The position numbers and the translations under genes are program-made. A stretch of 64,000 bases of DNA from JAMWDF01 sp964645405 (GTDB lineage Bacteria > Ratteibacteria > UBA8468 > B48-G9 > DSTR01), in contig CAZYCA010000015.1 in assembly GCA_964645405.1 (NCBI GenBank), positions 23,562 through 87,561 of the forward strand, written 5' to 3'. The stretch's first letter is position 1. The number at the start of each line of letters is the position of its first letter. Below, piece after piece: positions 32,521 through 41,437 of this stretch. The notes below the pieces were generated by a model. That model saw only the letters and a program-made list of their open reading frames with translations, was not told where the DNA came from and ran no database searches.

Positions 32521-32825
32521 TGACCATGAATCCTGAATATAGAGAAGGTTGCCAGAGCGTATTTACCTTTTTCCGGGCTGCGGAGAAGGTAGCATTAAAT
32601 ATCCTTATCGGAGTTCTGCGTCTTTATAAGCTTCTGGTTTCACCCTGGCTGGGTTACTGCTGCCGGTTCTATCCAAGCTGTTCCGAGTTTGCCTGTATTT
32701 GCCTGAAAAAATACGGACTGCCTAAAGGATTATATTTAAGCATCAAACGAATTTTGAGATGTCACCCCTGGAATCCTGGTGGGTATGACCCTGCTGGTGA
32801 TTCAACAGCAATGAGGGAAGTATGA
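32520..32825 (+). CDS. yidD: membrane protein insertion efficiency factor YidD
   Basis: A 101-residue protein with the YidD core: LRLYKLLVSPWLGYCCRFYPSCSEFA, then LSIKRILRCHPWNPGGYDPAGD. The cysteines in CRFYPSCS and CHPWNPGG are conserved. Its N-terminal extension of about 20 residues is a little longer than usual. It helps YidC-dependent membrane insertion. Translation begins at the TAATG overlap with rnpA and ends in an ATGA overlap with yidC. Confidence 0.95.
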   Translation: MTMNPEYREGCQSVFTFFRAAEKVALNILIGVLRLYKLLVSPWLGYCCRFYPSCSEFACICLKKYGLPKGLYLSIKRILRCHPWNPGGYDPAGDSTAMREV

Positions 32826-34345
32826 AGGACGAAGAAAGACTTTTACTGGCTTTTGTTCTCTCTCTCTTAATTATCTTTCTCTTTTCCAGGTTGTATCAGC
32901 CATCTCCACCAGCACGTGTAGCAACAGAAAAGCGGACAGAAGAAAAAGTTTCTCCCGCCGGAAGTCTGGCAGGAGCCAGGAAATCAACGGAACTTATCAA
33001 TCTGGAAACAGGAATGGTCCGGATGGCCGTGGGAACTACCGGCGGAAAGATTGAGGAAATTTCCCTGAAACATTACCTGAGACCCGGGGAGCAATTTTTT
33101 ACCATCGCCTCTGATTTTGGGGCTTTTCTTGATTATTCAGAAGTGCAGGCAGACACCTGGATTGCCACCCGGTACCAGGTCCGGGCAGAGGAAAGAGAAA
33201 TACATCTTTCTGGTTTTCCTTTACCGGGTCTGGAAGTGGGGAAAAGTTTTCATCTTTCACCTTCCGGATATACCATAAAGGCAGAAGTAGCGTTGGTCAA
33301 TCATGGAAAAGAAGAAATCAAATTAAAAAATTACCGCGTTCTGGGTGGTATTCTTAACCCGGCAGATAGAAGAGAGAAAACGGCCACCGCTGAGTTTAAA
33401 GCTGCCGGTCCAGCGGGAATTATCCGGAAGAATCTTGCAGGCAGGGTAGGAAACTATTCTGGTGAAGAAGCTTTCTGGCTTTCTCTCTGGTCGCACTACA
33501 GTTTATTTTTTCTCCACCCAGAGGAAAAAGCAGGCTGGTTTCTTTCTGACTTCGGCAGTAGTGTAGCCTTCGGACTGCTCTATCCTGAAGTGGTAATCCC
33601 CGCGCAGGGAAGAAAGGTTTTTCGTTTTTCCTTCTATGCCGGACCTTCTGACTACTTCATTCTTTCCCGGGAAGTTAAGGAACCGGTTCTGGGCAATGGT
33701 TTTTTTGCTGGTATGGGACGTTTCCTTTTTACGATTTTGCAGGCGATACATCGCGTTGTTGGCAACTGGGGCTGGGCGATTGTGATTTTGACCCTTCTGG
33801 TGAAGCTTGTCTTTTATCCGCTTACCAGAAGCAGCTTACAGTCTATGAAACAAATGCAGCATCTGCGTCCTTACCTGAAGGATTTGCAGACCAAGTATAA
33901 GGATAATCCCCAGCAGATGCAAAAGGAGATAATGAATCTTTACCGGGAGTATAAAATCAATCCTTTCAGCGGTTGCCTGCCGATGCTGATTCAATTTCCT
34001 ATCTTTATTGGTCTTTTTGTGGCTTTACGGAACTCCATCTTTTTACGCGGGGCGCCATTTGCCCTCTGGATAAGAGACCTTTCCCAGCCTGACCAGTTAT
34101 TTTCACTGGGCGGATTTTCAGTTAATCTTCTGCCGATAATAATGGCAGGTACTTCTTTCTGGCAGCAGAAACTCACTCCCCAGGAACCCACGCAGAAAAG
34201 TTTAACCTTTCTTATGCCGGTTATGTTTCTCTTTCTCTTTTACAATTTTTCTTCGGGTTTGTTACTTTACTGGGTAACGATGAATCTGGCTGGTCTGGCA
34301 GAACAGTACTTGATTTCCAGAGATACTGGCAAGTCGCGGAAGTAG
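32822..34345 (+). CDS. yidC: membrane protein insertase YidC
   Basis: A 507-residue Gram-negative-type YidC: N-terminal membrane anchor (residues 8-22), a periplasmic beta-sandwich domain to about residue 300, and five-helix insertase core with QAIHRVVGNWGWAIVILTLLVK, MKQMQHLRPYLKDLQTKYKDN and NPFSGCLPMLIQFPIFIGLF. The large periplasmic domain is evidence for an outer membrane. Its start overlaps yidD as ATGA. It ends three bases from the convergent rnc end. Confidence 0.96.
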   Translation: MKDEERLLLAFVLSLLIIFLFSRLYQPSPPARVATEKRTEEKVSPAGSLAGARKSTELINLETGMVRMAVGTTGGKIEEISLKHYLRPGEQFFTIASDFGAFLDYSEVQADTWIATRYQVRAEEREIHLSGFPLPGLEVGKSFHLSPSGYTIKAEVALVNHGKEEIKLKNYRVLGGILNPADRREKTATAEFKAAGPAGIIRKNLAGRVGNYSGEEAFWLSLWSHYSLFFLHPEEKAGWFLSDFGSSVAFGLLYPEVVIPAQGRKVFRFSFYAGPSDYFILSREVKEPVLGNGFFAGMGRFLFTILQAIHRVVGNWGWAIVILTLLVKLVFYPLTRSSLQSMKQMQHLRPYLKDLQTKYKDNPQQMQKEIMNLYREYKINPFSGCLPMLIQFPIFIGLFVALRNSIFLRGAPFALWIRDLSQPDQLFSLGGFSVNLLPIIMAGTSFWQQKLTPQEPTQKSLTFLMPVMFLFLFYNFSSGLLLYWVTMNLAGLAEQYLISRDTGKSRK

Positions 34346-34348
34346 TTT

Positions 34349-35047
34349 TTAAGAGGGAGGGAGAAATTTTTTCCTGATTTTCCTGGCAATAGTCTTAACC
34401 GAGATGTTGCGACTGGTGAGTAATTTTTTGAGCAGGTCTCTGGCAGCCATAATTTCAGCTTCCTTCCGGGAAGGACCTGCGCCGTTTCCGACATTCCTTT
34501 TACCTTCTATCCAGGCTCTGACAACAAAACGTGGCTGGTGGGGTAGACCGCTGCATTTCTTAATCTGGTAAGAAACCTCCTTGCGGTAGGCAGTCCGCAC
34601 AACAGTGGCTACTAAGTTTTTGTAATCAACTAAAGGTTGCATCTTCTTGTTCATAATAAAACGGTCAATGAAACTGGTGGCCGCTTTTAATCCGGAATCA
34701 AGAAAAATAGCCCCAATCAACGCCTCCAGTACATCCGCAAGAAGAAAGGGGGATCCGGTAGAAATGGACAGAAATTTCTGCAGGTGTAATTTAGCAGCAA
34801 CATTATAAAGAAAGTGACGATTTACATAACTGGCTTTAAGATTGCTGAGAAAGGATTCCCCTGCTTCAGGAAATTGACGAAAGATTTTCAGACCAACCAC
34901 CAGGTCCAAAACTAAATCTCCAAGAAACTCAAGTCTTTCATAAGAAACTCCACTTCCAGAACCAGGAAGGGTCAGTGCCTGCTGAAGAAACTGGCTATTG
35001 GTGAACTGATACCCCAGTTTTTCCTGAAGCAACTTTAAGTCCGACAA
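34349..35047 (-). CDS. rnc: ribonuclease III
   Basis: A 232-residue protein with an RNase III domain (ERLEFLGDLVLDLVV; metal-binding Glu40 and Asp44) and DVLEALIGAIFLDSG with the second Asp/Glu pair, followed by a double-stranded RNA-binding domain ending near residue 212. A basic tail of about 20 residues (ISVKTIARKIRKKF) follows. It processes rRNA and other double-stranded RNA. The start overlaps lnt by 13 bases. The end is three bases from the convergent yidC. Confidence 0.94.
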   Translation of the reverse strand: MSDLKLLQEKLGYQFTNSQFLQQALTLPGSGSGVSYERLEFLGDLVLDLVVGLKIFRQFPEAGESFLSNLKASYVNRHFLYNVAAKLHLQKFLSISTGSPFLLADVLEALIGAIFLDSGLKAATSFIDRFIMNKKMQPLVDYKNLVATVVRTAYRKEVSYQIKKCSGLPHQPRFVVRAWIEGKRNVGNGAGPSRKEAEIMAARDLLKKLLTSRNISVKTIARKIRKKFLPPS

Positions 35048-36510
35048 AGAATAACTCCTGTTATGAAAAGCAAAACCAGCGCCAGAGGTAAAATACCATG
35101 CCTGAGGGCAAAAGTTTGACCAGCAACAAGCGGCACTCTACTCTTTAAGTAGCCTTTGACGAAAATTTTCTTCCCTTCTTTCTCCAGGGTACTGACTATG
35201 CCAGCACAGGGAGAAACTATGCCTGTAATTCCTGTGAGAGCTGATTGAATGAAGTAGCGACCAGTTTCTGCAGAACGCAGGAGGTTATGAGCAAAATGCT
35301 GGTAAGGTCCCTGTGATTGTCCGAACCAGGAATCATTGGTAAGTACAAAAAAGGCCTGGCTACCCTGGAGAGCAAACTTTCTGGAGATTTCCGGAAAAAT
35401 ATTCTCAAAACAAATCAAAACACTAATCTGCACGTTCTTCCCTTCTACTGGAAGGTTAAACACAGTAAATTCCTTTCCGTACTGCAGACGAGGTATGTAT
35501 CCGGCGAAATGGTAGAAAATTTTTCTTATCACGGTATTTTTCGCACCGGGAAGAAATTCGCCGTAAGGAACAAGGTGGATCTTTTGATAAATTTGTACCT
35601 TTTCGCCTGTAAACAGATAGGCAGTATTGAACATATCCTTACCATTCTGGCTCAGGGAGCCAACAAGCAGACCACAGCTGTAACAGGAAGTTAATTCCTT
35701 CAGTTTCCTAACAAGGTCCACCCGCATATTAAGAAGGTCAGGATAAGAACTTTCCGGCCAGACAACCAGATCTACTTTTTCCTGTTGGAGAAGATTTTTT
35801 GTCGTCTGATAATGAGCCTGAAAAATTTCTTCCGGGGAAAAATTCTGCGCCGAGGAGATGTTTTCCTGGATAAGAAGAATCTTCAGCCAGCCGTTTATGT
35901 TTGTTTGTTTGCCGCCATAGTGGACTGCGGCAATTATGAAAAAAAGGAGTGGCACTGTAGCCAGCCAGGAATAAAGATAATGGCGACGCCAACCAAACGA
36001 GAATAAAAGGTTGAAAAAAACTACGATGCAGGAAAGACCGTAAACTGTGACATAAGCAGAAAGGGGTAGTAAGAAGCGGTTGCTATATTGAGAAAGACCA
36101 AGAACTAACCAGGGAAAACCGGTGAAAAGGCTGGATGCTATGATTTCCAGGAAAAACCAGGCACAGGCAGAAAGAACAATCAATCCCGATGCGGGTAAAA
36201 TTTTCACCAGGAAGAAAAACAAAGCCCAGAAGAAAGAAAGGTATGCAGCCAGAAAAAGGTATATTGCTCCTGCTACTTTTGTCAACCAGAAAAGGGTAAT
36301 GCTGTAAAAAACCAGGCCAATCAGCCAGCCGCGGAAAAACTCAGCACGAGGATGAGGAGAAGAAGTGAGAAAAGCGGGAACAAGGGCAAAGAAGGCAATC
36401 GGCCAGTAGTGCCACGGTGGGAAGGCAAAGGAGAGTAGCACTCCGGACAGGCAACCGAGAAAAATCCGATAAAAGAATGCACCCGGTTTCTTTTTATTTC
36501 TTCCGGGCAT
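35035..36510 (-). CDS. lnt: apolipoprotein N-acyltransferase
   Basis: A 491-residue protein with six or so N-terminal transmembrane helices, a nitrilase-like periplasmic domain and a final helix. The catalytic triad is visible: Glu in VVWPESSYPDLL, Lys in QKIHLVPYGEFLPG and Cys in VLICFENIFPEISRKF. It adds the third acyl chain to lipoproteins, so it confirms an outer membrane lifestyle. Its start overlaps panD by 17 bases and its end overlaps rnc by 13. Confidence 0.94.
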   Translation of the reverse strand: MPGRNKKKPGAFFYRIFLGCLSGVLLSFAFPPWHYWPIAFFALVPAFLTSSPHPRAEFFRGWLIGLVFYSITLFWLTKVAGAIYLFLAAYLSFFWALFFFLVKILPASGLIVLSACAWFFLEIIASSLFTGFPWLVLGLSQYSNRFLLPLSAYVTVYGLSCIVVFFNLLFSFGWRRHYLYSWLATVPLLFFIIAAVHYGGKQTNINGWLKILLIQENISSAQNFSPEEIFQAHYQTTKNLLQQEKVDLVVWPESSYPDLLNMRVDLVRKLKELTSCYSCGLLVGSLSQNGKDMFNTAYLFTGEKVQIYQKIHLVPYGEFLPGAKNTVIRKIFYHFAGYIPRLQYGKEFTVFNLPVEGKNVQISVLICFENIFPEISRKFALQGSQAFFVLTNDSWFGQSQGPYQHFAHNLLRSAETGRYFIQSALTGITGIVSPCAGIVSTLEKEGKKIFVKGYLKSRVPLVAGQTFALRHGILPLALVLLFITGVILCRT

Positions 36511-36844
36511 GCTTGCAGGTAACCGTAATAACCTTCAGGTGGTGTCTGGAAGCCTCTTTCTCTTCCATAAAACCTAAAGAAAGAATAATTATAGGATCTC
36601 CTACCTCAAAATACCTGGCAGCCGCACCATTAATGCATACTGTCCCGGAACCAGCACGGCCGGGTATAACATAGGTGAGAACCCTGGCACCGTTGTTTAT
36701 GTTAAGGACATAAACCATCTCACCCGGGACAATCCCTGCCTTTTCTATATACGACCTGTCCAGGGTAATGCTACCCTCGTAGTAAAGGTTGCGCCGGGTA
36801 ACCACTGCTCCCCGGATTTTGCTTTTACACATTAAGACCAGCAT
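36494..36844 (-). CDS. panD: aspartate 1-decarboxylase
   Basis: A 116-residue pyruvoyl-dependent enzyme. The self-cleavage site is the Gly-Ser of YEGSITLDRS, where the serine becomes the pyruvoyl group. The ENYVYVLNINNGARVLTYVIPG-like block (here EMVYVLNINNGARVLTY) and the CINGAAARYFEVGDPIIILS stretch are also typical. It makes beta-alanine, the substrate of PanC, whose gene lies 18 bases upstream. A GGAGG lies about ten bases before the ATG. Confidence 0.96.
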   Translation of the reverse strand: MLVLMCKSKIRGAVVTRRNLYYEGSITLDRSYIEKAGIVPGEMVYVLNINNGARVLTYVIPGRAGSGTVCINGAAARYFEVGDPIIILSLGFMEEKEASRHHLKVITVTCKHARKK

Positions 36845-36862
36845 GAGAGAAAAACCTCCTTT

Positions 36863-37708
36863 TCAGCTGAAAACTATGTTGTCTATTAGTCTCACTTTAC
36901 CAATTCTGATTGCTCCGGCAATCAAAACTCCGGATGCAACCTTTTTTACTGGTTGCAGGTTCCTGATACTTACTGCCTCCAGGTATTCCAGTTTTACTCC
37001 TGGGTGCCTGGAAACAAAATTACGGCCACTTTCTAACAGCTTTTTCGTGTCTTTGATTCCTTTTGATTTTACCATTTCTTCCATCATCTGTAAACACTGA
37101 TAAAGCACAACCGCCACTTTTCTCTGTTCTCTGGAAAGATAGACATTTCTGGAACTTGCTGCCAGTCCATCAACTTGCCTGACAGTTGGACACCCCACAA
37201 TTTTCACTGGAACATTCAAATCTTCTACCATTTTTTTTACTATTATCAGCTGCTGTGCGTCTTTCCACCCAAAATAAGCAAAATCAGGCTGCACTATGTT
37301 AAATAATTTCAGCACCACGGTACAGACTCCCCGGAAATGACCTGGTCTGAATTTACCTTCTAAAACCTCACTGAGATTGGAGACTTCCACTGTGGTGGCG
37401 GCATCCGGAAGGTACATTTCCTCCACTGAGGGAGTCAGTACTAAATCCACCTTCTCTTTTTTCAACAAACTCAGGTCCTTATTCAGCTGACGCGGGTAGG
37501 TAACAAAATCTTCTCCGGGACCAAACTGGGTGGGATTCACAAAAATACTCACCACGACATAATCACACTGGTCTTTCGCCTGTCTTACCAGGGACAGGTG
37601 CCCCTGGTGAAGAGCGCCCATTGTGGGTACAAACCCAATACTTTTACCTGCTTTTTTTGCCTGCTGCACATATTTTCTCACCACAGCAATTGTCTTAGCT
37701 ACCTTCAT
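36863..37708 (-). CDS. panC: pantothenate synthetase
   Basis: From the ATG at 37708, with GGAG upstream, the protein is 281 residues. The signatures FVPTMGALHQGHLSLV (HIGH-like motif), VSIFVNPTQFGPGEDF, RPGHFRGVCTVVLKLF and DAQQLIIVKKMV are all present. It joins pantoate to beta-alanine. The start overlaps folK by 14 bases. panB is not in the window, although panC and panD are adjacent. Confidence 0.97.
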   Translation of the reverse strand: MKVAKTIAVVRKYVQQAKKAGKSIGFVPTMGALHQGHLSLVRQAKDQCDYVVVSIFVNPTQFGPGEDFVTYPRQLNKDLSLLKKEKVDLVLTPSVEEMYLPDAATTVEVSNLSEVLEGKFRPGHFRGVCTVVLKLFNIVQPDFAYFGWKDAQQLIIVKKMVEDLNVPVKIVGCPTVRQVDGLAASSRNVYLSREQRKVAVVLYQCLQMMEEMVKSKGIKDTKKLLESGRNFVSRHPGVKLEYLEAVSIRNLQPVKKVASGVLIAGAIRIGKVRLIDNIVFS

Positions 37709-38183
37709 TTTTGTTTCTCCTGCGGGAATAATTATTTTCTCCGGCAATTTCTTCTATTTTTTTTCCGGAAACAGGGTCCTTCCAGTGGGGAACGATCTCC
37801 AGAAGCGGGTTTACTACAAAGTTTCTTCTCCAGGCAGCCGGGTGGGGAATCTGAAGATTTTTTTTGTTCATCACCAGGTTTTCGTAGAAGAGAATATCAA
37901 GGTCAATAGTACGGGGCAGAAAAGGTTTGTGGTTTTTAGGCCGGCCAAGGCTGACTTCAATTGACTGGAGAAACTTAAGTAACTGGTCAGGCTGTAGTTT
38001 GGTTTTTGCCTGTAACACCCCATTAAGAAACTTCCCTCCGGTGACACCCTCTGCTGGTCTGCAGCTGACAAAACGCGAAATACGTTGTATCCGCAACTTA
38101 TTTTGCAGAAGAAAAATAGCCCGGCGCAGGGTTTCCTTCCGACGACCGAGATTACTTCCCAGCCCAATTATTACCGTAAACAT
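37695..38183 (-). CDS. folK: 2-amino-4-hydroxy-6-hydroxymethyldihydropteridine pyrophosphokinase
   Basis: A 162-residue HPPK. It starts MFTVIIGLGSNLGRRKETLRRA, has FLNGVLQAKTKL, and ends the core with PRTIDLDILFYENLVMN, where the two metal-binding aspartates of the DLD motif lie. IPHPAAWRRNFVVNPLLEI follows. It transfers pyrophosphate to the pterin in folate synthesis. It lies two bases after the ApgM-like gene and overlaps panC by 14 bases. Confidence 0.95.
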   Translation of the reverse strand: MFTVIIGLGSNLGRRKETLRRAIFLLQNKLRIQRISRFVSCRPAEGVTGGKFLNGVLQAKTKLQPDQLLKFLQSIEVSLGRPKNHKPFLPRTIDLDILFYENLVMNKKNLQIPHPAAWRRNFVVNPLLEIVPHWKDPVSGKKIEEIAGENNYSRRRNKNEGS

Positions 38184-38185
38184 AT

Positions 38186-39235
38186 TCAGTCCGACCCGAA
38201 GAAATCTTTTACCAGGCCATACGGTTGCCTGTAATACTTTCTCAGTCTGGGTGCAACGTTGCTGGTGGCAGCCAGAAAAATAGCCCAGGGGTCAGAAATC
38301 ATTTCATCCTGGCGGAGAAATCCATCAAAGATTATTAAGATGCGCCAGTCCTTCCCCTGTAAAGACTGCTGCAAGGGAAAAAGAATTTCCGCATCAAGTC
38401 GCTCCAGTGCTTTTACCCAGGCAGGAAAATTTTTCTCTCCCGGCAGACTGAAGTCTAACCACCAGAATTCTTCCTTTTCCCCGGAAAGATTAATTCTGCC
38501 CTGAAGTTGCCAGCCAAGAAAAAGTGCCAGACCTCGCAGTCTCAGGCTTTCAGAAAAAAAATAGCAGTGCTGGTTTTCTTCCCCGAGTAGATATTGTTTT
38601 TCTTTTCCCTTACCCCAGAGCCAGAGAAGATTGGCAACTGGCTCACCAAGGTCCTGTCTGATGGTATTGACAGGGTGTTTTTCTAACACGTGGCTGGAAG
38701 CATTTACAAGGTTTACCAGTGGCCAGTAATTTTTACCCGGGGCAAGATACTGCTGGTATTGCTGACCCAGGAGGCATCCAGGTGGTATGATTTCCACCTC
38801 CGGCAGGTACTGCTGAAGAGTAATTACTTCTTCTTCCTGGAGGCAATACCAGGAAAAGCTGACCGGGGCATTTTCTGCTAAACTTTGTAACAGCAGTGAT
38901 TTTTCCGCAATAGTCAGTCTTAAATCAGTGGCTACGATTCTTCCCTGATTATGAGTAAGAAATTTTGCCAGGAAAAGACTTCCCCCGGTCTTTACAGGCA
39001 AATCATATGTCAGACAGCGCAGATAACTTTCTCCCGGGAACAAGCAACCTGGTTTGCCCCAGAAAGAAAAATAGCCTTTCTCCGGGATGCTTCCCAGGTT
39101 TACTCTGCCCCAGAAGCCTTTAGTGGAAAGGAAATCCAGGTTGGGCTTGGGAGCAAACTGGTAGAGCGTTTTACCGTTGCTCTTGCGACGTAAAAGTTCG
39201 CCAAAACCACCTAATGTGATAAGTAAATTTCCCAT
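38186..39235 (-). CDS. degenerate ApgM-like protein (phosphoglycerate mutase/alkaline phosphatase superfamily)
   Basis: A 349-residue protein that follows the order of cofactor-independent archaeal-type phosphoglycerate mutases. GKTLYQFAPKPNLDFL (residues 21-36) corresponds to their KTPLE-A-TPN-D segment. CLLGQ, the pairing of N190 and R193, and ANLLWLWGKGK (201-211) match the IWLWGQGK hallmark. A DPWAIFLA end corresponds to DPVPF. The residues that should bind metal fail: the N-terminal start has GGFGEL instead of DGxGD, no serine-centred GSD block exists, and the C-terminal DH/H positions are absent. It probably has no mutase activity, and its role is unknown. It sits between folK and purB. 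Confidence 0.6.
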   Translation of the reverse strand: MGNLLITLGGFGELLRRKSNGKTLYQFAPKPNLDFLSTKGFWGRVNLGSIPEKGYFSFWGKPGCLFPGESYLRCLTYDLPVKTGGSLFLAKFLTHNQGRIVATDLRLTIAEKSLLLQSLAENAPVSFSWYCLQEEEVITLQQYLPEVEIIPPGCLLGQQYQQYLAPGKNYWPLVNLVNASSHVLEKHPVNTIRQDLGEPVANLLWLWGKGKEKQYLLGEENQHCYFFSESLRLRGLALFLGWQLQGRINLSGEKEEFWWLDFSLPGEKNFPAWVKALERLDAEILFPLQQSLQGKDWRILIIFDGFLRQDEMISDPWAIFLAATSNVAPRLRKYYRQPYGLVKDFFGSD

Positions 39236-39249
39236 CTGAGGTATCGCAG

Positions 39250-40554
39250 TCAGGATTCGTTTTTTTCTTCCAGGCAGGAAAAAAGAGTGTCAATATGCCT
39301 TAGAAAGTAATCTGTTTTAAAACAATCCTTCAGTTCCGAAGGAGAAAGTAAATTGCTAACTTCTGGAGTTCTGGCTAAAACGTCAATAAAATTTACCTTC
39401 TCGGCGAGAGACTGAAAAGCACATTTTTGTACAATTTCATAAGCCCTGGTTCTGGCAAGTCCCTTTTCCACCAGTCGTGTTAAGACCACCTGTGAGAAAA
39501 TGAGCCCTCTGGTATGCTGAAGATTTCTTTCAATATTTTCGGGGAAAAGTTGAAGGCCGGCAAGGATTTTTGTCAGAAGCCTGACAATATAATCAACAAG
39601 AATAGTACTTTCCGGGAGAATCAATCTTTCTGCTGAAGAGTGGCTGATATCCCTTTCATGCCAGAGAGCAATATTGTCCAGACCAACAGAGGCATTCTTC
39701 TTGATAATCCGGGCAAGTCCACAGATTCTCTCAGTCAGAATGGGATTTCGTTTATGGGGCATAGCGGAAGAGCCTTTCTGTCCTTGCTGAAAAGGTTCCG
39801 CTGTTTCAGAAAGTTCTGTCTGTTGTAAAAGTCTCAGCTGCAATGCAATCCTTTCCATACAGCCGGCAATCAAAGCCAGTGTACAGAGAAAATTAGCCAG
39901 CCGGTCTCGTGGTAGAACCTGGGTGGAAAATTTCTCTGGAGAAAGTCCCAGTAGTTTACAGGCATACTGTTCCACTTCAGGTGGAACATTGGAATAGGTC
40001 CCCACAGCACCGGAAAGTTTGCCCACACTTATTTCTTCTATCGCCCTTTGCAGGCGGTTTTGATTTCTTTCCACTTCCAGGTACCAGCCTGCCAGTTTAA
40101 AACCAAAGGTAATAGGTTCTGCATGAACCCCGTGTGTGCGGCCAATCATGGGCAGATGCCTATATTTCCAGGCCTGGGTGCGCAAAACTTTTTTCAATTC
40201 CTTCAAATCAACCAGAATAATATTTCCAGCCTGCTTTAGCTGCAGTGCAGTGGCGGTATCAACAACATCTGAAGAGGTCAGACCGAAGTGGAAGAACCTT
40301 CCTTCTTTTCCTAAAGCGCTGCTCACCTGTTCGACAAAGGCAATCACGTCATGCTGGGTAGTCTTTTCAATTTCAGCAATACGACTGGGGTCAGTTCGCG
40401 CCTGATTTTTGATTGTTTGCAGCACTTCTTGCGGTATGACCCCAATTTTGCTCCACCCCTCCAGAGCCGCCAGCTCCACTGCCAGCCACAGACGATATTT
40501 ATTCTCCTCACTCCAGATAGCTGCCATTTCCGGACGGCTGTAACGTGGAATCAT
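39250..40554 (-). CDS. purB: adenylosuccinate lyase
   Basis: A 434-residue fumarase-superfamily enzyme. It starts MIPRYSRPEMAAIWSEENKYR, has THGVHAEPITFGFKLAGW and the signature KGSSAMPHKRNPILTERI with the catalytic serine loop. Active-site histidines near TQHDVIAFV and RTHGVHAE are present. It performs two fumarate-releasing steps of purine synthesis. It follows the TPR/zinc-ribbon gene by 18 bases and precedes the ApgM-like gene by 14. Confidence 0.96.
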   Translation of the reverse strand: MIPRYSRPEMAAIWSEENKYRLWLAVELAALEGWSKIGVIPQEVLQTIKNQARTDPSRIAEIEKTTQHDVIAFVEQVSSALGKEGRFFHFGLTSSDVVDTATALQLKQAGNIILVDLKELKKVLRTQAWKYRHLPMIGRTHGVHAEPITFGFKLAGWYLEVERNQNRLQRAIEEISVGKLSGAVGTYSNVPPEVEQYACKLLGLSPEKFSTQVLPRDRLANFLCTLALIAGCMERIALQLRLLQQTELSETAEPFQQGQKGSSAMPHKRNPILTERICGLARIIKKNASVGLDNIALWHERDISHSSAERLILPESTILVDYIVRLLTKILAGLQLFPENIERNLQHTRGLIFSQVVLTRLVEKGLARTRAYEIVQKCAFQSLAEKVNFIDVLARTPEVSNLLSPSELKDCFKTDYFLRHIDTLFSCLEEKNES

Positions 40555-40572
40555 GTTTTCCTCGCGTTTATT

Positions 40573-41328
40573 TCACCAGCTGAAAAATCCCCGTAATATA
40601 AGGTACATCAAAAAGAGAAAAAAAACAATCAGACTGAAGTAGGCAAAACCTTTTACCAGTTTACTCACCAGCAGAAGAGAAAACGCAACACCTGAAACAA
40701 GCAGTATGCCAATTATAAGTTGTCTTTTTTGCTGCAGCAAGTCATTTTTCACAGACATAATTGCGGTTTTGGGATGATGACAGGTACAGCAGTACTGTGT
40801 CTGTCCGCTGTTTTTGCTCCCGCACTCCGGGCAGTACCATAAATTTCCCGTTTGAATTTGATGCTCGCGCCGGGCAACCTTAACTTTCTGGGCTAACCAG
40901 GGGACCGGGTCAAGCTGGTAGGCTTTCTGGTAAAAGTGTAAGGCTTTTTCATAATCAGCATTCCGGAAGTAAACATTTCCGAGTTCTGCGTAAGCAGTGG
41001 CATCTTCTGGATTCAGGGCAATTTTTGTCTGCAGATGCTGTATTTGGCGGGAAACTTCCTCAGCATCCTGAACTTTTTCCTGGTATGTCTGCCAGAGCAT
41101 AAGTACCAGATACCCGGCAGGAACCAGAAAAATAGAAAAAACAGCAATCCTTGTTACAATGAGAGTCAGTGCTACCACTGCCAGAAAACTGAGAAGAGCC
41201 AGCTGGATTCCAGATAACTGTTTTTCGGTAGCTTTATCTAAAATGAGAAAGTAGCATTCCACTGCCAGAATAACCAGAGAAAAACCTAACATAACACCGT
41301 TAAAAAATCCTTCTCCCCAGTTAATCAT
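40573..41328 (-). CDS. TPR membrane protein with zinc ribbon
   Basis: A 251-residue protein. The N-terminal half has three hydrophobic helices, then one TPR-like pair (YAELGNVYFRNADYEKALHFYQKAYQLDP, residues about 113-141). A zinc ribbon CPEC to CCTC (Cys-X2-Cys, nine residues, Cys-X2-Cys) follows near residues 168-184. Two C-terminal transmembrane helices close it. I know no named family; a scaffold in the membrane is likely. It is between the NERD gene and purB. Confidence 0.65.
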   Translation of the reverse strand: MINWGEGFFNGVMLGFSLVILAVECYFLILDKATEKQLSGIQLALLSFLAVVALTLIVTRIAVFSIFLVPAGYLVLMLWQTYQEKVQDAEEVSRQIQHLQTKIALNPEDATAYAELGNVYFRNADYEKALHFYQKAYQLDPVPWLAQKVKVARREHQIQTGNLWYCPECGSKNSGQTQYCCTCHHPKTAIMSVKNDLLQQKRQLIIGILLVSGVAFSLLLVSKLVKGFAYFSLIVFFLFLMYLILRGFFSW

Positions 41329-41437
41329 GGTTTAACCCTGACAGCCAAACTATCCTCATGTAAACCCTTTCCTGCAATTTCTCCAACTGCCAATCAAGAT
41401 CACTGTACCCGGGCGCCTCTGAATTCCGGTTCAGGTT

